This document shows, one piece after another, positions 27,890 through 36,478 of a DNA stretch of 64,000 nucleotides (its first letter is position 1; each line of letters opens with the position of its first letter). The stretch is from assembly GCF_900096995.1 (NCBI RefSeq), contig NZ_OANT01000003.1, positions 310,001 to 374,000 of the forward strand. Reading direction: 5' to 3'. The stretch is from Acinetobacter puyangensis (GTDB taxonomy: Bacteria > Pseudomonadota > Gammaproteobacteria > Pseudomonadales > Moraxellaceae). The notes below the pieces were generated by a model. It ran no database searches, had not been told where the DNA came from, and saw nothing but the letters and a program-made list of their open reading frames with translations. A program made the position numbers and the translations under genes.

Positions 27890-28519
27890 ATGAAACTACA
27901 ACGGCAAGAAATTTATAAGGAAAGAGAGCAACAAATTGTCAGGGTTGCAGAAAATTTACTCTTGGAAAACCAAAATTTTACACTGGATGAAATTGCCAAA
28001 GAGCTGGACCTTGCCAAAGGCACACTCTATAAACATTTTTCCAGTAAAAATGAATTATTGATGCATCTGATTATTGAAAATGAAAATAAAGTATTAGAAA
28101 TATCAAAAAACTATAATCATGATATCAAGGAATATATTCCGCGGTATATGCTTTATCATTTACTTGATCCGAAAAAAACCATTATTTTACATCAGATTGA
28201 AGAACATCTGACCATGACGGTATCGCAATCGAGTCTGGCTTTTGATGAGCTGTACCGTGTCCGTCAGGAACGGATTCTGTGTATTCGTGACATGATTGAG
28301 CAATATCTTAAAGTGATGAATTATGATATCTCGATTCGTGATTATTCATCTTACGTTTGGTCATTGACCTTTGGTGCAAGCCTGTTACTCAATTCCAGTT
28401 TCTATCAACGTTCGATTGGTTCACGTAAGAAACTGATTAATTTATATATCAATCAGGCCTTGGCCTTTCCTCAAAATCAAATTAATACCGACAGCTTTCT
28501 GGATGAAGAAATGGCCTAA
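27890..28519 (+). CDS. TetR-family transcriptional regulator
   Basis: 209 residues. The N-terminal TetR HTH is clear: VRVAENLLLENQNFTLDEIAKELDLAKGTLYKHFSSKNELL (written here only as positions about 17-55, key LAKGTLYKHF). The C-terminal ligand domain is not recognised. It is followed by the FUSC membrane protein 145 bases later in the same direction, with a 30-bp palindrome in the gap, so it probably regulates that gene and/or itself. Confidence 0.88.
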   Translation: MKLQRQEIYKEREQQIVRVAENLLLENQNFTLDEIAKELDLAKGTLYKHFSSKNELLMHLIIENENKVLEISKNYNHDIKEYIPRYMLYHLLDPKKTIILHQIEEHLTMTVSQSSLAFDELYRVRQERILCIRDMIEQYLKVMNYDISIRDYSSYVWSLTFGASLLLNSSFYQRSIGSRKKLINLYINQALAFPQNQINTDSFLDEEMA

Positions 28520-28528
28520 ACCGGACAG

Positions 28529-28558
28529 ATTGTGGATAACTCCTATGTTATACACAAT
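28529..28558. promoter_or_regulatory. 30-bp palindrome made of two inverted DnaA-box-like sites
   Basis: ATTGTGGATAAC (28529-28540) and GTTATACACAAT (28547-28558) form an 11/12 inverted repeat. The left arm contains TGTGGATAA, the exact complement of the consensus DnaA box TTATCCACA, and the right arm TTATACACA fits TTATNCACA. It may equally be the operator of the adjacent TetR gene. Confidence 0.5.
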
Positions 28559-28663
28559 CGGAACGACATCATCTTTGGTCATGACAAAGCATAAATTGAC
28601 AGACTGAATAAAACAGTTCAGGCTGAGATCATCACAGCAATTGACTTTGCATCGTATTCTATC

Positions 28664-30814
28664 GTGAATAGTTTAATTCAGTTATTTCAGCAATTTAAAT
28701 CAAATTCCACCTTGATTTACTGTCTACAGATTTTGATTGTTCTGACAGGGACCACGCTTGGGCTGTATTTTTCCGGCTATGTGGAATGGATTGTTCCGGT
28801 CACACTCGGTGCAATTGCTACAGCATTAACAGATTTTGATGATCGCTTGAGTTTGCGCTTACGCAATTTGGGTGTTGTCTGTGTTTTATTTTTTACTGTC
28901 AGCACCATTTTACATTTTCTTTATCCTTATAAATTTCTATTTATTGTTTATCTCTCTTTGTCTAGTGCAGCCCTGATTCTAATGGGGGCTTTAGGGCAAC
29001 GTTACGCAACCATTTCTTTTGGCACCATTCTTTTATCGATTTATACCATGTTTGGTTTGGGCGAATATCATGTCTGGTATTTTCAGCCGTTATGTTTTGT
29101 TGCCGGCGTGATCTGGTATGGGTTTACTTCGGTTATTTTCTATTTGATCAAGCCGACACAGGCGGTACAGGATAATCTTTCACAAAGTTTTGCACATATT
29201 GCCGAATTATTATTTGCCAAAGCCAAGCTATTTGATCCTGACAATAAGGACAATGTCGAGGCTTTATTGTTTGATTTATCCATTAAAAATGCTGATGTGG
29301 TACAAAGTTTTAATCGGACCAAGGCCTCTTTATTGACACGCTTAAAAGCCTCTCGTGCCAATAAACATACCATTTACTGGCTGAATTTATATTTTCTGGC
29401 GCAGGATATCCACGAACAGGCGAGTGCCAATTATCTGCATTATGAGCAGATTCAGCACAATTTTAGTCGTACTGATTTAATTTTCCGTATTCAAAAAAAT
29501 GTGCGATTACTGGGATTGGCATGTCAGGAACTGGCGCAAAGTATTTTGCATGATCAACGTTATCAGCCCAGTATCGATCAAACCAATGCCTTACATAATC
29601 TGGAAAGTTCAATGGCTGACTGGATTCGGCAGAATCCACATAATATCGAAGTTAAAAATTTACAGCTGATTTTAAACAATTTAAAAAGTGTGCATGCCGA
29701 TTTATACAATTTGCAGGATTTATCGCATAGTCAGCAGCAGCGTTATCAGCAACATATTGATAACTTAAATTTGCTCGATGATGATATTCACGATCACCAC
29801 GATTTATGGCTTAAATTAAAACAACACTTAAGTCCGGAATCTGCATTATTCCGACATGCGGTGCGTATTGCCTTTGTCTTTGCGGTAGGGTCATTGATTT
29901 CCTTATTACCGTTTGCCAAAAATGGCTACTGGATTTTATTGACCAGTTTATTTGTTTGTCAGATGCGATACTTTGCCACCAAAAGTCGACTGAAAATGCG
30001 TACGCTGGGTACGTTATTGGGGGTGATTCTAGGTATTCCAATTCTGTATTTTGTGCCGAGTGTAGAAGGGCAATTATTCCTTACCATTATTTTTGGGGTA
30101 TGTTTTTTCTACCTCAGTGCAAAAAAATATGCGATTGCCACTTTGATGGCGACCCTCATGGTACTCTTGATCTTTAACCTTAAAGGGGCAGGCTATGCGG
30201 TGATTTTGCCTCGTATTATTGATACCATTCTCGGCTGTTTAATTGCCTGGTTTGCGGTGAATTTTATCTGGCCGGATTGGAATTTTCGAAATATTTCCAA
30301 CACCATTAAAAAAAGTAGCAAAGCCACTCTGGATTATTTTGATGCAGTGGTGGAGCAATATCAGCATGGCAAAACCAACAGTATTGATTATCGTAAAGCC
30401 AGACGTTATGCACATGATGCGCAAACCGAACTGTCTTCGATGATTTCCAGTTTAAGTACCGAACCTAATCCCGATCAGCAATTGATTCATTCTGCATTTC
30501 GCTATCTGGTGTATAGTCATAGCCAGTTAAGCTATGTATCGGCATTGGGTAGTGACCGTGAGCGGATCGAGGATCAACAGATTCTGGATTTGATGATTTG
30601 GTGTAAAAATACCTTAATCGCAGTATTGCTGGATCAACAGCCTTTGCCAGAACATGAGATCGGTGAGAAATTACAGCAAATTAAGGATTTAAGTACACAG
30701 GACAATTTATCTGAACATATGCTTTTGGTACTAAAACAAATCAGTTTATTATTGGAAACTTTACCTGAATTATTAAATCTACGTCGTACCTTACTGGCGT
30801 TGGAGATTAAATAA
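28664..30814 (+). CDS. FUSC/YccS-family inner-membrane protein
   Basis: 716 residues from a GTG start with a weak ribosome site; no in-frame ATG lies upstream. Two membrane blocks of about six helices each (residues about 15-160 and 400-525) are separated by a soluble alpha-helical region, and a cytoplasmic tail follows. YRKARRYAHDAQTELSSMISSLSTEP resembles the YccS/YhfK family. Likely exporter of aromatic or phenolic acids by family (FusC, AaeB relatives), but unproven. Probably controlled by the TetR gene ahead. Confidence 0.82.
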   Translation: MNSLIQLFQQFKSNSTLIYCLQILIVLTGTTLGLYFSGYVEWIVPVTLGAIATALTDFDDRLSLRLRNLGVVCVLFFTVSTILHFLYPYKFLFIVYLSLSSAALILMGALGQRYATISFGTILLSIYTMFGLGEYHVWYFQPLCFVAGVIWYGFTSVIFYLIKPTQAVQDNLSQSFAHIAELLFAKAKLFDPDNKDNVEALLFDLSIKNADVVQSFNRTKASLLTRLKASRANKHTIYWLNLYFLAQDIHEQASANYLHYEQIQHNFSRTDLIFRIQKNVRLLGLACQELAQSILHDQRYQPSIDQTNALHNLESSMADWIRQNPHNIEVKNLQLILNNLKSVHADLYNLQDLSHSQQQRYQQHIDNLNLLDDDIHDHHDLWLKLKQHLSPESALFRHAVRIAFVFAVGSLISLLPFAKNGYWILLTSLFVCQMRYFATKSRLKMRTLGTLLGVILGIPILYFVPSVEGQLFLTIIFGVCFFYLSAKKYAIATLMATLMVLLIFNLKGAGYAVILPRIIDTILGCLIAWFAVNFIWPDWNFRNISNTIKKSSKATLDYFDAVVEQYQHGKTNSIDYRKARRYAHDAQTELSSMISSLSTEPNPDQQLIHSAFRYLVYSHSQLSYVSALGSDRERIEDQQILDLMIWCKNTLIAVLLDQQPLPEHEIGEKLQQIKDLSTQDNLSEHMLLVLKQISLLLETLPELLNLRRTLLALEIK

Positions 30815-30826
30815 TCCTGAAAGAAT

Positions 30827-31593
30827 TTATTTATAAAAATATTCTTTAAGATGAATACTATATTCCGTTAAATACTGCTGTAACTGTTCAGGCTGATGCA
30901 TTTTTTGCGGTATTGAGTGTGACAGAATTTCAATTTTTTCATTCAATAGGTTTAGAATCAATTGTTGTTCATTTTTAGGCAATTGCGCTTTTTCTTGTTG
31001 TTGCTTTTTAATCTCCAGATAATCTTCTGCCCAATGGCGTAAAGGATCCTCTTGATCAACTTGTTCAAATAAATGGGTAATCAATAATTCTGGCATGATG
31101 TGCTGCGTTGCCAGTTCTGCCGACATTAAGCCACGAATCGAATAAAATACTTTTTTATAGGTGAAATTCTCCGCAGTCTGCATGACTTTTATGCCACCTT
31201 TGGCAAGGGAAATATAGTGATGATATAAAGCACAATAATCAATTTTTTCCAGCAAACCTTTCTTAAACTTTTTTCCCATTCAGGAAAATCATTTAAATAA
31301 ACGATGTGTGCCCGAACCCATTCCAATACAGTGGGGTTACTTTTTGCCAATAATCCAAACATTTTATCCAGATCATAAGAGACAAAATCAAAGTCACCAT
31401 CCATAATTTCAATCAGATCACGATGTTTACGATAGTCATAATATTGTGCTTTCGAGGGTAAGTGAAAACCACGCACATCATAATCACTGTCAGGACTTGC
31501 CATGCCCCATAGACGACTGCCACTTTCAATATAAAATAGTGGGGTATCATCACGGCATTGGAATAGATTTTGGATTTCTTGATCGATGTTCAT
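30827..31593 (-). pseudogene. RlaP-type nucleotidyltransferase, broken by a one-base frameshift
   Basis: Two overlapping frames make one protein of about 255 residues. The first (31593 down to about 31270) has FYIESGSRLWGMASPDSDYDVRG, the Pol-beta nucleotidyltransferase motif of PF10127. The second continues with FKKGLLEKIDYCALYHHYISLAKGG to its stop at 30827. The break is in a run of six A on the coding strand (31269-31274); seven would restore FPEWEKKFKKGLLEK. It may be a pseudogene, a phase-variable tract or a sequencing error. It converges with the FUSC gene, with 12 bases between stops. Confidence 0.8.
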
Positions 31594-31638
31594 TTTAATA
31601 CCATTGTGCTGAATCTTTAGCCAATTAAATAAAGTAAT

Positions 31639-31941
31639 TTAATTTTGGTGTACAAAATAAATATAACCAATACACTGATTTTTCAAACTATAGACTTCAA
31701 TTTTTTTAGAAATTAAAAGTTGATCTTCATTAATCATAAAGCTTGCGTAACAATGCAACTGTTCATTTAATATTAAAGGTGAGTGATCAATGAATGAAAC
31801 TTTAAAAGAGTGATAAAATTCATCAATTTTTACTCTTAACATCATACTGATATATTTAATCGTATCTTCATTCCAATAGTAATCTACATAATCAGCATAT
31901 AACTGATTTGAACTAAAAGAAATGTAGCCTTCTAAACTCAC
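31639..31941 (-). CDS. Hypothetical protein of 100 residues
   Basis: I do not recognise this family. The protein (MSLEGYISFSSNQLYADYVD...) has no signal peptide, membrane helix or cysteine pair, and is rich in Tyr, Ile and Ser with a predicted mixed alpha/beta pattern. GAATATAAAGTG precedes the start without a clear Shine-Dalgarno sequence. It lies just behind the terminator of the D2HGDH-like gene and before the broken nucleotidyltransferase, in the same direction. AT-rich; possibly acquired. Confidence 0.55.
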   Translation of the reverse strand: MSLEGYISFSSNQLYADYVDYYWNEDTIKYISMMLRVKIDEFYHSFKVSFIDHSPLILNEQLHCYASFMINEDQLLISKKIEVYSLKNQCIGYIYFVHQN

Positions 31942-31960
31942 TTTATATTCCTAAAAATAA

Positions 31961-31985
31961 AAAACGCATCTATCGATGCGTTTTA
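31961..31985 (-). terminator. Terminator of the FAD-linked dehydrogenase gene
   Basis: Arms AAAACGCATC and GATGCGTTTT around TATC; on the minus strand the hairpin is followed by TTTATTTTT. It lies 27 bases after the stop at 32012. Confidence 0.8.
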
Positions 31986-32011
31986 GAGATTTATTTTAAA
32001 TAAATCAACCG

Positions 32012-33421
32012 TTAAAGATCAAATAATTTCCCAGGATTCATTACGTCATTGGGATCAAAGACTTTTTTCAGGGCTTTCATATACTCGATTTCTTCGGCAC
32101 TGCGGCTATAACCCAGATAAGGTTTTTTGGTCATCCCCACACCATGTTCGGCAGAAATCGAACCATTGTATTTTTTCACGGTTTCAAATACATATTTATT
32201 GACGACCTGACATTTGGCAAAGAATTCATCCTTGTTTAAATCGGCAGGTTTTAAAATATTTAAATGCAGGTTGCCATCACCAATATGCCCGAACCAGCAA
32301 ATTTCAAAATCCGGATAATTGGCTGTGACGATGTCATCAATTTCCTTGATAAAAGCAGGAACGTGAGTAATTAACACAGAAATATCATTTTTATACGGGA
32401 TAAAGGGTGCAATCGACTCGGAAATATCTTCACGCAAACGCCACAAGTTATGTAACTGTTCCAGATTCTGGCTCATCACGCCATCAAGTACCCAGCCCTG
32501 TTCCATGCAATGTTCAAAAATTTCCATGGCTTTATCCATGATCGGCTCATATGGCGCTTCAAATTCAAGCAATACATAGAAGGGGCATGCGGTTTCAAAT
32601 GGACGTTGTACATGGCCGTTATCCAGCACTTTTTGCATGGCAAGTTCACCAAAGAACTCAAATGCAGTCAAATCAATTTTGCTTTGAAAAGCATGTAGAA
32701 TCGGCATGATGGCATCAAAATCGGGAACACCGAGCACCAGCACCTGTAAATCATGTGGTTGTCGTTCCAGTTTTATTTCTGCTTCGGTGACAATACCCAG
32801 TGTACCTTCACCGCCGATGAAGAGATGTTGCAAGGCATAGCCAGTGGCATTTTTAATCATGCCTTTATTGAGATGCAAAATATCACCTTTACCAGTGACA
32901 ACGGTTAAACCCAGAATCCAGTTACGGGTCATGCCATATTTAATTACTTTAATTCCACCGGCATTGGTACCGATATTGCCACCTAACTGGCTAGAGCCAC
33001 TTGAGGCAAAATCAACCGGATAATAAAAGCCTTGTTCTTCGGCATAATTTTGCAATTGTTCGGTGATCATGCCTGCCTGAATATGGACCATGCGATCGGC
33101 TGGATAAAAATTTAGTACTTTATTCATGCGATCCAAACTAATTACCATCTCGCCATTGGCTGCAACAGCACCCGCTGATAAACCGGTACGCCCACCCGAT
33201 GGGGTAATGGCAATATGGTATTGATTGGCAAGTTTGACTAATTCGGCAACTTCCTCAGTAGTGGCTGGAAACACCACAACAGAAGGGTTTGGGTCGAAAT
33301 GCTTGGTATGGTCTTTGCCCCATGTCATCAAGCTATCATGGTCGGTTTTGACACGTTGTTCACCAACAATGCTACGAATCGAGGTTAAAAAATCTTCAGA
33401 GATATGGACTGGGGCATTCAT
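32012..33421 (-). CDS. FAD-linked oxidoreductase, D-2-hydroxyglutarate dehydrogenase-like
   Basis: 469 residues from the ATG at 33421 (MNAPVHISEDF); an ATG seven codons earlier is less likely. The FAD_binding_4 domain shows VVVFPATTEEVAELV and PSGGRTGLSAGAV, and the FAD_oxidase_C domain has CWFGHIGDGNLHLN and NGSISAEHGVG near the end. The size and domain order suit D-2-hydroxyacid dehydrogenases of the D2HGDH/GlcD class. It diverges from serA, and in Pseudomonas a D2HGDH next to serA removes the D-2-hydroxyglutarate made by SerA. That role is inferred from context; D-lactate or glycolate are alternatives. Confidence 0.82.
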   Translation of the reverse strand: MNAPVHISEDFLTSIRSIVGEQRVKTDHDSLMTWGKDHTKHFDPNPSVVVFPATTEEVAELVKLANQYHIAITPSGGRTGLSAGAVAANGEMVISLDRMNKVLNFYPADRMVHIQAGMITEQLQNYAEEQGFYYPVDFASSGSSQLGGNIGTNAGGIKVIKYGMTRNWILGLTVVTGKGDILHLNKGMIKNATGYALQHLFIGGEGTLGIVTEAEIKLERQPHDLQVLVLGVPDFDAIMPILHAFQSKIDLTAFEFFGELAMQKVLDNGHVQRPFETACPFYVLLEFEAPYEPIMDKAMEIFEHCMEQGWVLDGVMSQNLEQLHNLWRLREDISESIAPFIPYKNDISVLITHVPAFIKEIDDIVTANYPDFEICWFGHIGDGNLHLNILKPADLNKDEFFAKCQVVNKYVFETVKKYNGSISAEHGVGMTKKPYLGYSRSAEEIEYMKALKKVFDPNDVMNPGKLFDL

Positions 33422-33511
33422 GACGTATGAACCTAATAACAATTAAACAAGTTATGAGCAATATGTTATCATACTGCGACTAAATAATTTGGCCTTTGTA
33501 GCGGAGCCGTA

Positions 33512-34744
33512 ATGAGCCAACATCTTTCACTTCCAAAAGATAAAATCCGTTTCTTGTTATTAGAAGGCGTTCATCAAAACGCTATTGATACTTTAAACGC
33601 TGCGGGTTATACCAATATTGACTATCGTAAAACTGCACTTGAAGGCGAAGCTTTAAAAGAAGCTGCTAAAGATGCACATTTTATCGGTATTCGTTCACGT
33701 ACTCAACTGACCGAAGAAGTCTTTGAGGCGGCAAATAAATTGATCGCTGTGGGTTGTTTCTGTATCGGGACCAATCAGGTGAATTTAAATGCTGCGATGA
33801 TTCGCGGTATTCCGGTATTTAATGCACCGTATTCCAATACCCGTTCGGTGGCCGAACTGGTACTTGCAGAAGCGATTCTGTTATTGCGTCGTGTTCCGGA
33901 AAAATCTACAACCACGCATGCGGGTGGTTGGGAAAAATCTGCGGTCGGTTCATTTGAAACCCGCGGTAAAACTTTGGGGATCGTTGGTTACGGTTCAATC
34001 GGTTCACAGCTTTCTGTATTGGCAGAAAGTCTGGGTATGAAAGTGATTTATTATGATGTGGTGACCAAATTACCGCTTGGTAATGCACGTCAAGTGGGTT
34101 CATTGGGCGAATTGCTTGCCAATGCCGATGTAGTAACCCTGCATGTGCCTGATGTACCATCTACACGTAATTTCTTTACCAAAGATCAATTTGCGCAAAT
34201 GAAAGAGGGTGCAATCTTCATCAATGCTGCGCGTGGTACTTGTGTGGTGATTGAGGATTTGGCTGATGCGATTAAATCTGGTCATTTGGCCGGCGCGGCA
34301 GTCGATGTATTCCCGAAAGAACCAAAAGCCAACGGTGAAGAGTTCCAATCACCATTGCGTGGTTTGGCAAATGTGATTTTAACCCCGCATGTTGGTGGTT
34401 CGACCATGGAAGCGCAAGCCAATATTGGTCTTGAAGTTTCTGAGAAATTTGTTGCTTATTCTGATAAAGGCATGACCTTATCGGCAGTCAACTTCCCGGA
34501 AATTGCCTTACCATTGACCGAAGGCAAACACCGTTTATTACACATCCACAAAAATATTCCGGGCGTACTGTCTAAAATCAATAGTCTATTCGCCGAGCAT
34601 GGCATCAACATTTCCGGTCAGCAATTGATGACTCGTGGTGATGTTGGTTATCTGGTGATGGATGTTGATGCATCTGCTTCACAAGAAGCGTTGGATACCT
34701 TACACAATGTTGAAGGTACAATTCGCGTGCGTGTATTGTTCTAA
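33512..34744 (+). CDS. serA: D-3-phosphoglycerate dehydrogenase
   Basis: First step of serine synthesis: 3-phosphoglycerate to 3-phosphohydroxypyruvate with NAD. 410 residues. NAD-binding GKTLGIVGYGSIGSQL lies at about residues 151-166. Catalytic Arg/Glu/His occur in INAARGTCVV, DVFPKEP and ILTPHVGGSTMEAQ, and a C-terminal ACT domain starts at about residue 340 (LHIHKNIPGVLSKIN). The ACT domain predicts serine feedback. It diverges from the D2HGDH-like gene over a 90-base gap. Confidence 0.96.
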   Translation: MSQHLSLPKDKIRFLLLEGVHQNAIDTLNAAGYTNIDYRKTALEGEALKEAAKDAHFIGIRSRTQLTEEVFEAANKLIAVGCFCIGTNQVNLNAAMIRGIPVFNAPYSNTRSVAELVLAEAILLLRRVPEKSTTTHAGGWEKSAVGSFETRGKTLGIVGYGSIGSQLSVLAESLGMKVIYYDVVTKLPLGNARQVGSLGELLANADVVTLHVPDVPSTRNFFTKDQFAQMKEGAIFINAARGTCVVIEDLADAIKSGHLAGAAVDVFPKEPKANGEEFQSPLRGLANVILTPHVGGSTMEAQANIGLEVSEKFVAYSDKGMTLSAVNFPEIALPLTEGKHRLLHIHKNIPGVLSKINSLFAEHGINISGQQLMTRGDVGYLVMDVDASASQEALDTLHNVEGTIRVRVLF

Positions 34745-34785
34745 ATACTTTTATATGCTGTTTCAGCTAAAAATATTTGTACTTA

Positions 34786-34818
34786 AAACCATCTGATCTC
34801 TGGATCAGGTGGTTTTTT
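34786..34818 (+). terminator. Terminator of serA
   Basis: AAACCATCTGATC and GATCAGGTGGTTT pair around TCTG (one G-T pair), followed by a T-run. Confidence 0.85.
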
Positions 34819-34909
34819 AATTTGAGTTATTGACACTGAAAATAACAGGCAATTTCGATATACTGCATCAAAATATTGTGGCGTTAAATATTGTGACGAT
34901 TAAAATTCT

Positions 34910-35797
34910 GTGAATACCTCCCATCAATTTGTTGCCATGTTGTGTATGCTGGTTTCCATGCTGGCATACCAGCTCAGTGCTTCCTTTGCAAAATATTTAT
35001 TTACGGTGCTTGATCCCACTTCGGTAACGGTATTACGTTTATGCTTTGCCAGTATTTTTGTCGGGTTGATGCTGCGTTCATGGCGTATTTTTGTCAAATT
35101 AAAATATATGCAATGGCGTAACTTGTTGTGTTATAGCTTTGCTCTGGGCTGTATGAACATGATGTTCTATCATGCTCTGGTGTTATTGCCACAAGGGATT
35201 GCAGTCGGTCTGGAATTTGTCGGACCGTTAGGTTTGGCGTTGTTTGCCGTGCAAAAGAAAAGCGATGTGATTTGGGTCATCTTTGCCATGATTGGTGTGG
35301 TTCTGCTGATGCCATGGTCGGGTCATGATAATATTTCATGGCTCGGCGTGGTATTGGCGCTGGGTGCTGGTTTTTGCTGGGCATTGTATATTTATTTTGG
35401 ACAAAAAGTGATTCGGCAAAATTTAGGCATGCATAGTTTGACGTTAGCCATTGGCCTTGCTGCACTGATCTGGTTACCTGTAGGTTTGTGGAATAATGCG
35501 CAGGGAGTTTTAAATATACAGTATTGGGGATATGCTGCTGTGCTGGCAATTTTGGCGACTTCAATTCCGTATGCACTGGATTTATACGCATTAAAATATC
35601 TAAATCGGCTGAGTTATGGCACATTTACCAGCCTGTCTCCGGCAGTGGCTGCGCTGGCCGGATTGTTATTATTAAATGAGCATTTATCTGCATTACAATG
35701 GTTTGCTTTATTTTGTATTATGCTGGCTTCGATTGGTATAAGTATCAGAAATTATTATCAAACACCAAAACAAGGGGAAAGCGGATCAACTACATGA
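34910..35797 (+). CDS. EamA/DMT-family transporter, RhtA-like
   Basis: 295 residues from a GTG start, with ten predicted membrane segments in two EamA repeats. YLFTVLDPTSVTVLRLCFAS and PQGIAVGLEFVGPLGLAL resemble amino-acid/homoserine exporters of the RhtA group. Two direct repeats AAATATTGTGRCG (34871 and 34886, 15 bases apart) lie just before the start and may be a regulator site. Confidence 0.85.
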   Translation: MNTSHQFVAMLCMLVSMLAYQLSASFAKYLFTVLDPTSVTVLRLCFASIFVGLMLRSWRIFVKLKYMQWRNLLCYSFALGCMNMMFYHALVLLPQGIAVGLEFVGPLGLALFAVQKKSDVIWVIFAMIGVVLLMPWSGHDNISWLGVVLALGAGFCWALYIYFGQKVIRQNLGMHSLTLAIGLAALIWLPVGLWNNAQGVLNIQYWGYAAVLAILATSIPYALDLYALKYLNRLSYGTFTSLSPAVAALAGLLLLNEHLSALQWFALFCIMLASIGISIRNYYQTPKQGESGSTT

Positions 35798-35820
35798 CAT
35801 GTTCGAGAACAGTCATGTAG
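35790..35820. terminator. Hairpin at the EamA gene end
   Basis: Perfect 9-bp arms CTACATGAC (35790-35798) and GTCATGTAG (35812-35820); the left arm includes the stop codon. There is no clear T-run, so terminator function is uncertain. The converging hemerythrin gene ends at 35839. Confidence 0.4.
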
Positions 35821-35838
35821 CGTTTGCGTGAAAATTAA

Positions 35839-36285
35839 TCAAGCTTCGGCAAGATATTTCTCATATTCCTGTAAGTATTTTTTTGCCAGTTTTTCCTTTT
35901 CACTATCATCAAGAATTTTCCCTGCCTGCTGAAAAAAACCGTGTTCTTCTTCCTTTAAATGATGATGAACCACACCGGCCAATTGTTTGGCAATGGCTAA
36001 CCAGCCGGTATTGCTAAATTCAGTTTGCTCCAGTTTTTCCACCAACTCATCCATTTCGTGATGTTCGGCCAGCGCATGACGTGAGATATCCAGCCCGGTA
36101 TCATTGAACATCAAAGGAATATACAAATAACGATCTTCTGCAACGGAATGAGCATAGAGTTCATGTTTAAGTGCGGTAAAAACCTTGTGTCGTTCTGTGG
36201 TATCACCATGGGTTTCAACCAGTTTGTCACACAGGTCACGTTGGCGCTCGTGGCTCTCTCGTAAGGCTTCAAATATTGTCGTCAT
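35839..36285 (-). CDS. Hemerythrin HHE-domain protein
   Basis: 148 residues forming the four-helix HHE fold: RESHERQRDLCDKL (first His), HELYAHSVAEDRYLY (HxxxxxE), RHALAEHHEMDEL and VVHHHLKEEEHGFF supply the diiron ligands. Such stand-alone proteins bind oxygen or nitric oxide, or store iron. Transcribed alone; no regulator neighbours. Confidence 0.9.
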   Translation of the reverse strand: MTTIFEALRESHERQRDLCDKLVETHGDTTERHKVFTALKHELYAHSVAEDRYLYIPLMFNDTGLDISRHALAEHHEMDELVEKLEQTEFSNTGWLAIAKQLAGVVHHHLKEEEHGFFQQAGKILDDSEKEKLAKKYLQEYEKYLAEA

Positions 36286-36478
36286 TATGTTGTTCTCGCT
36301 TATGGCTAAAAATTAAAATGGCTTTAAGCAAATCATTCATTTTGCAATGATTTAATTATAAGTATAAAAAATAATCGACATTAGTGGTGTATAGCAGTTA
36401 CATCATTTATGTTAATGGCTGGTTATCAATGGATAACAGTGGTTTAGCGTGGCGATGATGACCACCGCCACATTAGGA

